A DNA stretch of 64,000 nucleotides from UBA3263 sp964554665 (GTDB lineage Bacteria > Bacteroidota > Bacteroidia > Bacteroidales > Muribaculaceae), in NCBI GenBank assembly GCA_964554665.1, contig CAZKPP010000002.1:21793-85792 (forward strand), read 5' to 3'. Shown here piece after piece: positions 33,957 through 45,476 of the stretch (position 1 is its first letter; each line of letters begins with the position of its first letter). Under the pieces are notes generated by a model. It was not told the origin of the DNA. It saw nothing but the letters and a program-made list of their open reading frames with translations, and did not search any database. Position numbers and translations under genes: made by a program.

Positions 33957-36900
33957 TTATTTAACAATTACCTTGTGGCCGTTGACGATGTTTACGCCCT
34001 TTACGGGAGCATGCAGTTTGCGGCCCTGCAGGTCATAGCACTCATCGGCGCCGGCATTACCGTCAAGGTGAATGCCGTTAATCTCCGTAGTACTGCCGTC
34101 GCTATAGATTGAGAATGCACGGTCGGCACTCTTAGTATCGGTGTCGGGATGGTAAACATAGTAATCAACCTTACCGGGAAGCACGTCAAAGGAGTGCTCG
34201 TTGCCGGACTGTGTAGCCCGGGTATAATCATCGTGAGAAACCACTCTGCGTTTTGAGTCATCGGCAAAGGGTGTACGCTTATAATAAAGCTCGCAATCTC
34301 CCGTAACGTCCTTTCCGTCAGGAGTAACGATTGCTCCAAGAGTAATTGTTACGTGCCAGTGACCATCGTCGGACGAAGTTTCGGAGAATGTATAGCTGTC
34401 GCTAAGCACCTCATCATCTGCCGGAGCCATAATGTTGGGGTTGATACGACAAACGGGATAGTGGTCGTCGTCGTTTGGATCAGTCACGATAAATGCCTTG
34501 AAGCCGGGGATGTAGTCAAAATAACCGTCCTTGTAATTGCTGATTTCGCGGAAGTTGTTGGTGTGTGAAGCGTGGAGAGTGTAATATTCCTTGCCCTCTT
34601 CCTGTGCTTGCGCGAAATAGCCGCCTGAAAGATTACCGCTGTTGACAGAACCACCTTCATAGTCATAAAGAATGTTTGCGTCAACATAAGTTATGTCTGA
34701 GCGGTTGGCCATCAGCGATTCGTGGATGTTGGGGTTTTCGTCGGCAGTTTCTTCTCCGTCGTAGAAAAGCAAAACCGACTGATTGGCGGGAATAGTGATT
34801 GTGCCATCTTCATTAGGTGCAATCGGGTTTGCCAAAATGTGGTTTATATTCGTATTGGTGGAGTAATCGCTGCTGTCGAATTGTCCGATATAGGCAGTGG
34901 TGTGGGTAAATTCAGCGGGAATTTCAAGAGCAACGGGGGAGTAGACCGAAGCCCAGCCGTCGTCGTCGTAGCCATCCTGGCCCATAACGTTATAGAAAGT
35001 AATGGGCAGTTTGGTAACGTCCTCAATATACCATTGGTAATCATTGCCGGTTTGGTTGGCACTGCAGTCAACAATGGAAGCTCCGCCTTGAGAGTTGCCG
35101 GCGCCATAGAGGTGACGGTGGCCGCTGTTATCATTATCACTGACATGGATTAAATAGCAGCCATTGTCTTGATAAGTAAATTTAGTACCGGAGGCCGCAT
35201 CGGCATCAGTTTTTAGTACGGGCACCCAATTTGCGCCACCAAACGAGGGCATAACCAAACCATTATCGAAGCAAATAAGAGTATTTACCACGGCATCGCC
35301 CTGTCCTTCCTGATGATAGAAGAACACAGTGTTTGAGCGGGTATTATCAGACGTAATGTCCATAAATTTCTTGCCATTGAGGTTGGTAAAACTCGATGTC
35401 GATGAAATATACTTTCCGCTCACTTTATTCCTGAATCGATAGAACCGATTCGGAATAAGATCCTTGAATGTAAGATTCATCGGGTCGAGGCCTTCAACAA
35501 TCGCTCTCTTTTCATCGTCGGAAGCATCAGCACCATTACTAATGCTAACCGCCAGATTATACAACTCTTTAGCGTCGCCATGAGCGTTATTCCACTGGCC
35601 GACATACGGCCCAAGAAGATCGGCATTATTCGCGTTGATATACCTGATGCGACGAAGCGCTGCATCAACATTGGTAGCATTAAACGCATTAACAGCCTCT
35701 GCAAGATTATTATAGGTAGGTTCTGTTTCGGCAGACACACCGAGATTATCGAGATCATCGGCCGTCATGGAAAAGAGACGGAATGCTGAGCCATGTCCGC
35801 CTTGAGCACGCGAGTCATGCCACTGGGCAACATAACCTCCGGAGGTGTTACTTGACCCGGGAATGCCGCGGTCGTTGAGGTAGTTGGCGTTACCCGCACC
35901 ATACGACAGGTAGAAGTCGCCACGCATTGCGTGGTCCCAATTCGTCTTACCAACCGTGAATTCGGTTGCGGGGTGCTGATCATCAGAAAGTGTAGCAACG
36001 GCAAAGTTAGCGTTGTCAGTAGCATCTGCAATATATACTCCCCTGTCGGGTTCAGCCAAAGTGTGAAGAGTGTAAACGCCGGTTTTGCCTTCAACCGCTT
36101 TGAAGAACCAAAGACGTTCGGGCACAAGACGGTTAAAGGTGCTGATGCCGGTGTTATAGTCAGAGGTCGTATTGATATAGCCGGTTGTGGCTTCATAGCG
36201 CATTGCAGCAGGTTTATCCTCGGGTTTAAGCGTGATTCTGTAAATATGGTTCGCTATAAGTTCGTGATTCCAGTTACCGCTTACCGTGAACGAATTATTA
36301 GTTTCCGAAACAATCAAATCAGAACCATTATCGCTGCTTATGACCACATTAGACATGCCACCAAGTTCGTCAAGCTTGGCCTTTATGGAACGTGACGCAT
36401 CCTGACCGGACAACAAACCTAATGTAACCGACGTTGCCGGCCAGCTGTTAACAGCAGGTATATTTAGCGTCACATCAACATCGTGTACTTCTTTAACAGG
36501 GATGAACGCAGCCTGACAGTTGCCGTTAACAAACTTGTTTTGGTGATATGTGAGCATACCTCCTAATGCGGGGTTATTCGCATCTCTATCATTACTGAAC
36601 TATAACGAGCCTTCGTTGGCAGCGTTGCCATCAAATGTAGCATTGGTCATTTGAACCAAAAAACGCTTATTTTTCAGGTAATCGTCGGCATTGACAATAG
36701 CGTGGTTCTCAGGTATATTAACGAGAGTAAACTCAGCAATTTTATTATCGGAGCCATCAACAGTGGGTACAGCATTATGTTTGCCTATGCCGTTTTGCCC
36801 CCTCACCGACAGATATTGGTTCAGGCCAAGATTCTTAACAGTAAACGAATTATCGTCAACAAAGGAAATTTGGAAAATATAGTTCATATTGGCTTCGCCT

Positions 36901-37151
36901 TCCGGGTTTACCTCAACAGGTAAAGAAGGAGCCACGCCGTCGTATTGAAATCGAATACCACTGGCATAGAAGAAACCCGACTTCATGCGGTTACCCTGAT
37001 ATGCATGAATCATATATAGCCCGCCATGATCATCACCCTTCATTTGGCTGATGTCAGTAATAGGTTCACCGGCTTGAACATATCGCGTACCGGCAAATGC
37101 AGCCGGTAGAGATAGCATAGCAGATAAAGTTAAAAGGAGAATCTTTTTCAT
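33957..37151 (-). pseudogene. Giant secreted protein paralog 2, interrupted by one in-frame TAG
   Basis: The reading frame from the ATG at 37151 to the stop at 33957 is continuous except for a single TAG at 36602-36600. The first piece (183 residues) has a signal peptide (MKKILLLTLSAMLSLPAAFA) and the N-terminal beta unit (FTVKNLGLNQYLSVRG). The remainder has the same body and tail as the gene at 30579 (TFYNVMGQDGYDDDGWASVY, ending DLQGRKLHAPVKGVNIVNG). Without the TAG it would encode about 1063 residues, close to the 1056 of its paralog. No frameshift is needed. A restart at ATG 36557 would lack a signal peptide. Recent nonsense mutation, sequencing error or stop read-through are the options. 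Confidence 0.85.
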
Positions 37152-37193
37152 GTAGAATTTTATGTGTATGTGTACTAATAGGTTTTAAGGATG

Positions 37194-37201
37194 CAAAGAT
37201 A
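37194..37201 (-). promoter_or_regulatory. Promoter -7 box of giant paralog 2
   Basis: TATCTTTG on the minus strand, about 43 bp before the ATG; the -33 element is imperfect. Confidence 0.6.
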
Positions 37202-37272
37202 GCTTAAATTTCCGAAATACGCAATTTTAAATTGTTAAGATACGTTTTTTCAGTGCAAAATCATGGTGAATT

Positions 37273-37302
37273 TTTGGATTTCGAGAATAATTTGTATCTT
37301 TG
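37273..37302 (+). promoter_or_regulatory. Promoter of the CotH operon
   Basis: TTTG (37273-37276), 18-nt spacer, TATCTTTG (37295-37302). It diverges from the giant-gene promoter about 70 bp away. Confidence 0.65.
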
Positions 37303-37324
37303 CGAATCATTTATCGAATCATCC

Positions 37325-37798
37325 ATGAAAAAATTACTGTTACTGGCGGCAATAATTGTTGGGCTGACAGCCTCGGCCGCCGACAAATTTAACATAGTCA
37401 ACATTGAGCTTGCCGACGGAGCCAAAGAGCAACTGCTGCTCCACGAGCAACTGATAATGAAAATGAACGGAAGCAGCACGCTGCTGCTGATTCACCCCGA
37501 AATCACGGTTGAGTATCAGCTGCCCGAAATTCAACGCATAGATTTCGGCTACAACGAGGATGCGCCGCTCTATAACGGCGAACACGAATTTTCAGCCCTG
37601 GACGAAGCCCTTGCACCCCGACGCATCGAAATAACCCCCGAAGCTATCAAGGGCGCTGAAAACGAGTCGATTGAAGCATTTGACCTCAACGGCCGCAAAG
37701 TCGCCGCAGCCACCGGCTCGTTGAGCACGAGCCAGCTCCCCGCCGGCGCAATCTACATTGTACGCATCGGTTCAACCTCTTTGAAAATCAAGCGATGA
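37325..37798 (+). CDS. Small secreted protein with Por_Secre_tail-like C-terminus, CotH operon gene 1
   Basis: The start at 37325 gives a 157-residue precursor with signal peptide MKKLLLLAAIIVGLTASAAD. The mature part begins with a short beta module (KFNIVNIELADG, then ITVEYQLPEIQRIDFGYNED) seen in variant form in the next three gene products. The C-terminal 50 residues (IEAFDLNGRKVAAATG through AGAIYIVRIGSTSLKIKR) look like a T9SS type A sorting tail. Function unknown; co-transcription with two CotH kinases makes it a candidate substrate or partner. Its stop overlaps the next start (ATGA). Confidence 0.75.
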   Translation: MKKLLLLAAIIVGLTASAADKFNIVNIELADGAKEQLLLHEQLIMKMNGSSTLLLIHPEITVEYQLPEIQRIDFGYNEDAPLYNGEHEFSALDEALAPRRIEITPEAIKGAENESIEAFDLNGRKVAAATGSLSTSQLPAGAIYIVRIGSTSLKIKR

Positions 37799-39570
37799 GA
37801 CTCCTGAATATTTTTGCAGCAGCCATGTTAGGCATCGGCTCCCTGACCGCCGGCACCCCCGAAACGTATATGCACGTTTTCTGCAACGACGCCATTGAGC
37901 AGTACAAAACCGACCCCATAACCGGGGCTCAATACGTGTCGGGCTACGTAGGCTCTTTTGCCGACGTGCCGATGCAATATCTCGACTCACTGAGCCTGAT
38001 GAAAAACCGCGGCGAGCTTTCGCGCATAAAACTCACCTACACCACCCCCGACGGAAAAACCCGCATTCCCAAGGTGAGCCTCGACGCCATCGACCGCATA
38101 GTCTTCGGCCCGAACCCCGCCGAATTCCGCATAACGATTCCCGAAATGCCCGGTCTGGCCGAGGTTACGTCGAAAACCGAATATCTCGACGGCCACCTGA
38201 TTATCAACGGCTTCGGAGTGTGCGACGATTTCGAGGGCGACATTAAAGTGCGCGGCCGCGGCAACTCAACCTGGAATATGGCGAAAAAAGCATATCGCAT
38301 AAAACTCCCCGAAAAAACCAAGCTCTGCGGCTATCGCAAAGCCAAGAACTACGTTTTGCTCGCCAACCACATCGACCTGTCGCTGATGCGCAACGAAGTT
38401 GCCGCCCTGACAACGCAGCTCGTGGGCATGCCCTACCCGACCCACGCCAAGCCGGTCAACGTTTATTTCAACGACCACTACAAAGGCTCATACATGCTCA
38501 TGGAAAAGGTTGGCATCAACAACGGTTCGGTCAACATTCCGGCAGCCCAGGAGGCCGAGTCGATAATGTTTGAACTCGACGTTAACTTCGACGAAGAGCT
38601 GAAAACCATTACCCCCTACTACCACCTGCCGCTGCAACACAAAGACCCAGACGCGCCGGCCGACATCACCGCCGCCAAGATTTGGTTCGGAGAATGGGCC
38701 AACGACTTCATTGAAATGGAAAAGGCCGTTTATGAAAACAAAAACATGAGCGACTATATCGACTACGAAACCCTGGCTAAGTTCCTGATTGTGTTCAACG
38801 TTGCGTGCAACCAGGAAGTCAACCACCCCAAGAGCATATATCTCTATAAAACCAAGGGGGGCAAATATCAGTTCGGCCCCTGCTGGGACTTTGACTGGGC
38901 CTTCGGCTACAGCCCCACATATCGCGCCATGGGCGAAGGCCTGACACCCGAAGAAGCCGAGCGGATGATCGACGAGCTGCAGAATTTCTGCGTAAACTCG
39001 TTCGGACCGTTTGGCGGGTCTATGTGGTTTACCTACAACGGCCAGAGCTTCATCTGGTATGGCGACCGCCAGTTCTATCTCTACAACAACGGCTACATTC
39101 TTCCCTATCCCGAAGGCTCGGTTTCCTACGCTCCCACCTATAACAACTACCTGCTTGGCACCGGCAAGAACAACGGCAACATTGCCAACAGCTACTACGA
39201 TGCAGTTGGCAACGGCGGCGAATTCTTCCTGTCGATAGTCAAGGATAACCCGGAATTCATGGCGGTTTACAAGCAGGTTTGGGATAACTTCTACAGCAAC
39301 CTCGATGCCTTCTGGGCAGCATTCGACGCCTACGAAGCCGAGCTGCTCCCCTCGGCAGCCAAGAACCACACGGTTTGGCCATACTCCTACACCTCGGCCA
39401 CCGACCATGAGCTCAGCGACCTGACCGACGGCACCTATGCCGGCGCCATCCGGGCCCTGCGCCGCTGGCTGGAGCTGCGCATGGAGTTCCTCAACAACCC
39501 CGACAACAACTACGGACTCTATGATCCGTCATCAACCTTTAAACGCGGACAACTTTCAACCAAAAAATGA
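37795..39570 (+). CDS. Secreted CotH-family kinase, CotH operon gene 2
   Basis: CotH proteins are atypical protein kinases first known from Bacillus spore coats. The 591-residue precursor has a signal peptide (to about LTAG), a beta module (IPKVSLDAIDRIVFGPN), then the CotH domain from about residue 150. Visible motifs are RGRGNSTW (153-160), KNYVLLANHIDLSLMRN, VYFNDHYKGSYMLMEKVG, NQEVNHPKSIYLYKT and PCWDFDWAFG with D365 and D367 at the expected metal/catalytic position. No lipobox is evident. ATGA overlaps on both sides indicate translational coupling across the operon. Confidence 0.85.
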   Translation: MRLLNIFAAAMLGIGSLTAGTPETYMHVFCNDAIEQYKTDPITGAQYVSGYVGSFADVPMQYLDSLSLMKNRGELSRIKLTYTTPDGKTRIPKVSLDAIDRIVFGPNPAEFRITIPEMPGLAEVTSKTEYLDGHLIINGFGVCDDFEGDIKVRGRGNSTWNMAKKAYRIKLPEKTKLCGYRKAKNYVLLANHIDLSLMRNEVAALTTQLVGMPYPTHAKPVNVYFNDHYKGSYMLMEKVGINNGSVNIPAAQEAESIMFELDVNFDEELKTITPYYHLPLQHKDPDAPADITAAKIWFGEWANDFIEMEKAVYENKNMSDYIDYETLAKFLIVFNVACNQEVNHPKSIYLYKTKGGKYQFGPCWDFDWAFGYSPTYRAMGEGLTPEEAERMIDELQNFCVNSFGPFGGSMWFTYNGQSFIWYGDRQFYLYNNGYILPYPEGSVSYAPTYNNYLLGTGKNNGNIANSYYDAVGNGGEFFLSIVKDNPEFMAVYKQVWDNFYSNLDAFWAAFDAYEAELLPSAAKNHTVWPYSYTSATDHELSDLTDGTYAGAIRALRRWLELRMEFLNNPDNNYGLYDPSSTFKRGQLSTKK

Positions 39571-40946
39571 ATAAGCACCTTATATATTGCTTAATGCTCG
39601 GCACCGCCCTCAGCGCCGGTGCCGAAGGCTATCTCGACCGCTCGTCATGGAAATGGTCGGCATCGTCGATCTGCGAACCCTCTGCCGGCGACGACGGCGA
39701 CATTGCCGGCCTCCCCGGCCTCTATGACGGCGACCCGTCAACCTGCTGGCACTCAAACTGGCACGCCGCCGCCGGCACCCCCGAACGCTCCAACCCGCAC
39801 TGGATTATGATTGACCGCGGCGGCGACACTTCGGAATTCACCGCCATTTCCTACCTGCCGCGCCAAAAGAACATCAATACAGCCTGCACCAGCTATATGG
39901 TGTATTTCGCCGACCGCGACCTGAGCGACTGCCCGGCGACCTCGGCAGCCGACATTTATGCCACCATGGGCAATCCCGACCTCTCGGGCTCGCTCGAAGC
40001 CACCGCCGAGGAGAAAATCATCAAGCTCGAAAAAGCCACTTCGGCCCGCTATATTCTCTTCATCAACGTAGAGTCGGTTTCGTCGAGTTCGGCGGCCTGC
40101 TCCGAGTTCAACCTCATAGGCCCCGGAGGCACTCAAGGTGGCGACGACCCGCTGGAGACCAACGCCTACAACGCCATCCGCATGATTCCGCGCGCGGCAT
40201 CGGAAAAACCGAGCCAGATTGCCATTCAGGGCGATGCGCTGACCTTTTCGATGAACCAGGGCTGGCTCAGAATGTCGAACACCGACATCACCGTTGAATA
40301 TAACCTTGCCGACATAAAGAGCTATAAGTTCATACACTATAACTTCGCCGGCAACCAGTCATACGTCGGCGACCAAAAAGACGTTCTCACCTCGAAGTTC
40401 AACCTCGCGGTGATTCCCGCGCCGGCAACGGTTGAGACTCTCGGCTCGGTAGCCATAGTGCCCCCTTCGGCATCGCGCGCCAACCACAGCGTCGAGGGCC
40501 GCGCCACACTCAGCTCCCCGGCGGGCACAATAGCCTCGTTCAGCGCCGACGAGCTCGACTCGCTGCGCGCCGACGACGGCTCCTATCCGCTGATCTCCGA
40601 ACCGCTCACGCAGCCCGGCGAATACACGCTGACCGTTCCGGCCGACATGCTGATTATTGCCGACGGCTCACGCTCGCTCCCATTCGAGGCCACGTGGACC
40701 GTCAGCGACCAAAGCGGCATCCGCCAGGCCGAAATCCAAACTTTGGCCATCAGCCGCCAAGGCGCCGTGCTCTACATTAGCGGCATCGACGGCAGCGGCA
40801 CGCTGACTCTGGTCGATCTTCAAGGGCGCCCGGCAGCTTCGGCCCGCATCTCGGCCGAAGGCACCGCGGCGTTCAATGTAGGCGCGCTCCAAACCGGTGT
40901 TTACCTCCTTCAAGTAAATAAAACAACTCTCAAAATCACTCTCTGA
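39567..40946 (+). CDS. Secreted discoidin-like protein with Por_Secre_tail-like C-terminus, CotH operon gene 3
   Basis: A 459-residue precursor with a signal peptide (to about AEG). The N-terminal domain (about 20-190) is F5/8-type-C-like: GLYDGDPSTCWHSNWH, then ARYILFINVESVSSSSAACS. A beta module follows (TVEYNLADIKSYKFIHYN), then an Ig-like region. The last 80 or so residues (LAISRQGAVLYISGIDGSG onward, ending GVYLLQVNKTTLKITL) resemble a T9SS type A sorting domain. It may be the carbohydrate- or surface-binding member of the CotH operon (inference). Confidence 0.78.
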   Translation: MNKHLIYCLMLGTALSAGAEGYLDRSSWKWSASSICEPSAGDDGDIAGLPGLYDGDPSTCWHSNWHAAAGTPERSNPHWIMIDRGGDTSEFTAISYLPRQKNINTACTSYMVYFADRDLSDCPATSAADIYATMGNPDLSGSLEATAEEKIIKLEKATSARYILFINVESVSSSSAACSEFNLIGPGGTQGGDDPLETNAYNAIRMIPRAASEKPSQIAIQGDALTFSMNQGWLRMSNTDITVEYNLADIKSYKFIHYNFAGNQSYVGDQKDVLTSKFNLAVIPAPATVETLGSVAIVPPSASRANHSVEGRATLSSPAGTIASFSADELDSLRADDGSYPLISEPLTQPGEYTLTVPADMLIIADGSRSLPFEATWTVSDQSGIRQAEIQTLAISRQGAVLYISGIDGSGTLTLVDLQGRPAASARISAEGTAAFNVGALQTGVYLLQVNKTTLKITL

Positions 40947-42424
40947 TGCTTCGCAAATTCCTCGCATATATAATGGTGGCTATGGCTCCCGCTCTTGCCG
41001 GAGCCGACGAACCCTGGCTGCACATCTATTACCCCGACGGCAACAAATATCAGGGTTTCGACATGAACGATGTTCTCGACATCACTTTCGACGAAACCAC
41101 CGGCACGATGTTTATCAACAGCGCCGACGGCGAAGCCAAGGCCTACGCCAAAGCCATGGACCACTTTGAAATCGGCCCCAACGTTGCCGCAATCTATATC
41201 GACACCGACATTCAGGGATTCTCCGAAATTCCGTCGAAAGAGGAGTATCTCGACGCAACGATTACCTTCAAGGGCCGCGGGCTGCAGCCCGACTTTGTTG
41301 AACGCGTAAAGATTCGCGGCCGCGGCAACTCAACCTGGGGAATGCCCAAAAAGCCCTATCGCCTGAAATTTGAAGCCAAGCAGCGCATGCTCCTGCCCAA
41401 AAAGGCCAAAAACTTTGTGCTGCTCGCCAACTATATCGACCCCTCGATGCTGCGCAACGTAGCCGCCCTGAAGTTCGGCGAAGTAATCGGCATGCCCTGG
41501 ATTAACCATACCGAGCCCGTCGACGTTTATTTCAACAATATCTACAAAGGCTCATATACCCTTACCGAAAAAGTAGGCTTCAACAATGGCTCGGTAAACC
41601 TCAAAGCCGCCGACGAGCCGAACTCCATAATGCTTGAACTCGACACCTACGAACCGGCCGACGACGATATTTACTTCGAAAGCCCATACTTTAAATGGAA
41701 TAACGAAACCTTCTACTTCCCCGTAAAGGTCAAAGACCCCGACGCGCCCGCCGACCCCGACGAGGCCGACAAGTGGCTCGAAGAGTGGAAAGAGGACTTC
41801 AACAGCTTCGTAAACATCGTCAACTCAGGCGACGAAACCGAAATCTTTAAGACTTGCGACCTCGAAAGCCTTGTTCGCTACATTATGGTTTTTGACCTTG
41901 CGTGCAACCAGGAGCTCGATCACCCCAAGAGCGTTTACGTTTACAAAACCAAAGGCGGGAAATGGAACTTCGGCCCCTGCTGGGACTTTGACTGGGCGTT
42001 CGGCTATCGTCCCACCTACGAAAAAATCGTGAGCTATCAAGGCTGGTGGCCCCAATATGCTCCGTCATACGAAAATCCGCTGATCGGCTACAAGAATAAC
42101 TACAGCAGCAAACCGCTTCAGGATGGCAGCGGCAGCATCTTCTTCTATAGATTATGTAGCACCGAGGCCTTCCAGGACCGCTTTGACGAAGTGTGGAACG
42201 ACTTCTACCGAAACCGGCTGAATGAATTCTGGGACGCTTTCGACGACTACGCCGAACGCCTGCGCCCGTCGGCCAACTTCCAGGGCTCGGTCAACTCGCT
42301 GTTCCAGAAATATGACGACAACGTTGAAGAGCTGCGCGAATGGCTCGAAAACCGCATAGAGTTCATCAACTCCGACCCCAACCACGGCCTCTTCGACTCC
42401 AACACCTTCAACCGCAACTACTAA
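40946..42424 (+). CDS. Secreted CotH-family kinase, CotH operon gene 4
   Basis: A 492-residue precursor with a signal peptide (to about ALAGA) and the CotH domain from about residue 120: RGRGNSTW (124-131), KNFVLLANYIDPSMLRN, VYFNNIYKGSYTLTEKVG, NQELDHPKSVYVYKT and PCWDFDWAFG with D347 and D349. A beta module precedes it (FDMNDVLDITFDETTG). It is a paralog of gene 2 and shares its start base with the preceding stop (TGATG). A hairpin follows. Two kinases in one operon could have different substrates. Confidence 0.86.
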   Translation: MLRKFLAYIMVAMAPALAGADEPWLHIYYPDGNKYQGFDMNDVLDITFDETTGTMFINSADGEAKAYAKAMDHFEIGPNVAAIYIDTDIQGFSEIPSKEEYLDATITFKGRGLQPDFVERVKIRGRGNSTWGMPKKPYRLKFEAKQRMLLPKKAKNFVLLANYIDPSMLRNVAALKFGEVIGMPWINHTEPVDVYFNNIYKGSYTLTEKVGFNNGSVNLKAADEPNSIMLELDTYEPADDDIYFESPYFKWNNETFYFPVKVKDPDAPADPDEADKWLEEWKEDFNSFVNIVNSGDETEIFKTCDLESLVRYIMVFDLACNQELDHPKSVYVYKTKGGKWNFGPCWDFDWAFGYRPTYEKIVSYQGWWPQYAPSYENPLIGYKNNYSSKPLQDGSGSIFFYRLCSTEAFQDRFDEVWNDFYRNRLNEFWDAFDDYAERLRPSANFQGSVNSLFQKYDDNVEELREWLENRIEFINSDPNHGLFDSNTFNRNY

Positions 42425-42430
42425 TCCCCG

Positions 42431-42459
42431 ATTTTGCAGCCCTATAAAGGCTGCAAAAT
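42431..42459 (+). terminator. Hairpin after the CotH operon
   Basis: Perfect 11-bp stem ATTTTGCAGCC (42431-42441) with GGCTGCAAAAT (42449-42459). No long T-tract beyond the stem, so termination efficiency is uncertain. Confidence 0.6.
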
Positions 42460-42504
42460 TCCTGAAAGAGGGGGCGCAAGGCTTGGATTACCGAGAATTT
42501 TTCG

Positions 42505-42512
42505 TAACTTTG
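42505..42512 (+). promoter_or_regulatory. typA promoter -7 box
   Basis: TAACTTTG, 32 bp before the typA start. Confidence 0.65.
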
Positions 42513-42544
42513 CGGGGTTAAATAGGACATAATAAGGATTTAAG

Positions 42545-44341
<1,797 letters not shown>

Positions 44342-44385
44342 TTTCATCAAATCGAAAAAAAATTGCGCAATTCATCTTTTTTTCG

Positions 44386-44393
44386 TAACTTTG
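44386..44393 (+). promoter_or_regulatory. rpmE2 promoter -7 box
   Basis: TAACTTTG about 80 bp upstream of the start, leaving a leader of about 75 nt that could hold regulation by L31 itself; no clear structure was found. Confidence 0.6.
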
Positions 44394-44473
44394 CCCCGCC
44401 ATTACGAATAGAAGGGAGCTTACCAACCCGTCAATTCAACCATCAAACAACGAATAATTAACTGACTGACAAT

Positions 44474-44731
44474 ATGAAGAAAGACCTCCATCCGTCCAGC
44501 TACCGCGAAGTAGCCTTCAAGGACATGTCCAACGAAGAAGTGTTCATCACCCGCTCTACCGTTGCCGCCAAAGAAACCATCGTTATCGACGGCGTTGAAT
44601 ATCCCCTGGTAAAGCTCGAAATCACCTCCAGCTCTCACCCCTTCTTCACCGGCAAACAGAAACTCGTTGACACCGCAGGTCGCGTCGACAAGTTCATGAG
44701 CCGCTACGGCAACCGCACCAAAAAGAACTAA
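44474..44731 (+). CDS. rpmE2: 50S ribosomal protein bL31 type B
   Basis: An 85-residue protein with the type B pattern: MKKDLHPSSYREVAFKDMSN, then SSSHPFFTGKQKLVDTAGRV and DKFMSRYG. It lacks the zinc-binding cysteines of type A L31, so it is the C-minus form that can replace the zinc form when zinc is scarce. Monocistronic with its own promoter. Confidence 0.95.
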   Translation: MKKDLHPSSYREVAFKDMSNEEVFITRSTVAAKETIVIDGVEYPLVKLEITSSSHPFFTGKQKLVDTAGRVDKFMSRYGNRTKKN

Positions 44732-44755
44732 TCCGGCCGGTTTCCGTTACCGCCT

Positions 44756-44795
44756 AAGGCGAGAAGCAGTCGTTACAGCGGCCGCATCTCGCCTT
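44756..44795 (+). terminator. Hairpin between rpmE2 and trmN6
   Basis: AAGGCGAGA (44756-44764) pairs with TCTCGCCTT (44787-44795), and the interior can pair further. No T-run follows, so it is a terminator-like or mRNA-leader hairpin. Confidence 0.5.
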
Positions 44796-44807
44796 AATCA
44801 TTACCCC

Positions 44808-45476
44808 ATGGAACCATTTCGCTTCAAGCAGTTTGCCGTGAGCCACTCCCGCTCGCCAATGCGCGTGGGCACCGACGCCGTGACCCTCGGCGCCATTGCT
44901 CCGGCCCGAGGCAACGTGCTCGACGCCGGATGTGGCTGCGGAATCATCGGACTGATGCTGGCCCAGCGCGGAGCCCAAAGCGTAACCATGGTAGACATCG
45001 ACGCTCCGGCCGCCGAAGAAGCGGCCGACAACGCCCGCACATCGCCGTGGGCCGACCGCATAACCACCGTCTGCGCCGACTTTCTCACCCTTGAACCCGC
45101 CCGGAAGTTTGACTCTATAGTGTCGAACCCGCCCTTTTTCGGTGCCGGAATCCTCGCCCCCGACTTGCGGCGCGCCGCCGCCCGCAGCGACTCCGCCCTG
45201 CCCCCCGAAGCCTTTATGCAAAAGGCCGCCGCGCTTCTTGCCCCACAAGGCACGGTGAGCGTAATCATCCCCGCCGACCGCCGGCAGACATGGCTCGCAG
45301 CCGCAGCCTTTGCGTGCCTGCATCCGCGCGAAATCATCGACATCAAAACCAAAGCTACCGCCCCGCCCAAGCGCACCATAATGATCTTCGCGACCGATGC
45401 CCCCGACCCCGTGCGCCGCGAGCTCCTGCTCAACTCCACCGACTATAAACTCCTAACCGACCCTTTCTATTTATGA
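44808..45476 (+). CDS. trmN6: tRNA1(Val) (adenine(37)-N6)-methyltransferase-like protein
   Basis: A 222-residue Rossmann methyltransferase: RVGTDAVTLGAIAPARG, SAM-binding VLDAGCGCGIIGL, acidic VDIDAPAAEE, and catalytic NPPFF (N107 to F111) typical of N6-adenine methylation. The order and the PFRFKQFAVSH start match YfiC/TrmN6, which methylates A37 of tRNA-Val. Substrate is inferred. It overlaps the CPBP gene by 4 bp. Confidence 0.88.
   Translation: MEPFRFKQFAVSHSRSPMRVGTDAVTLGAIAPARGNVLDAGCGCGIIGLMLAQRGAQSVTMVDIDAPAAEEAADNARTSPWADRITTVCADFLTLEPARKFDSIVSNPPFFGAGILAPDLRRAAARSDSALPPEAFMQKAAALLAPQGTVSVIIPADRRQTWLAAAAFACLHPREIIDIKTKATAPPKRTIMIFATDAPDPVRRELLLNSTDYKLLTDPFYL

Noticed and set aside
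36600..36602. TAG as programmed recoding (pyrrolysine, selenocysteine or a recoded amber)
   Set aside because: No sign of recoding elsewhere: other genes in the window end in TAA, TGA or TAG normally, and selenocysteine uses TGA. A plain nonsense mutation is simpler.
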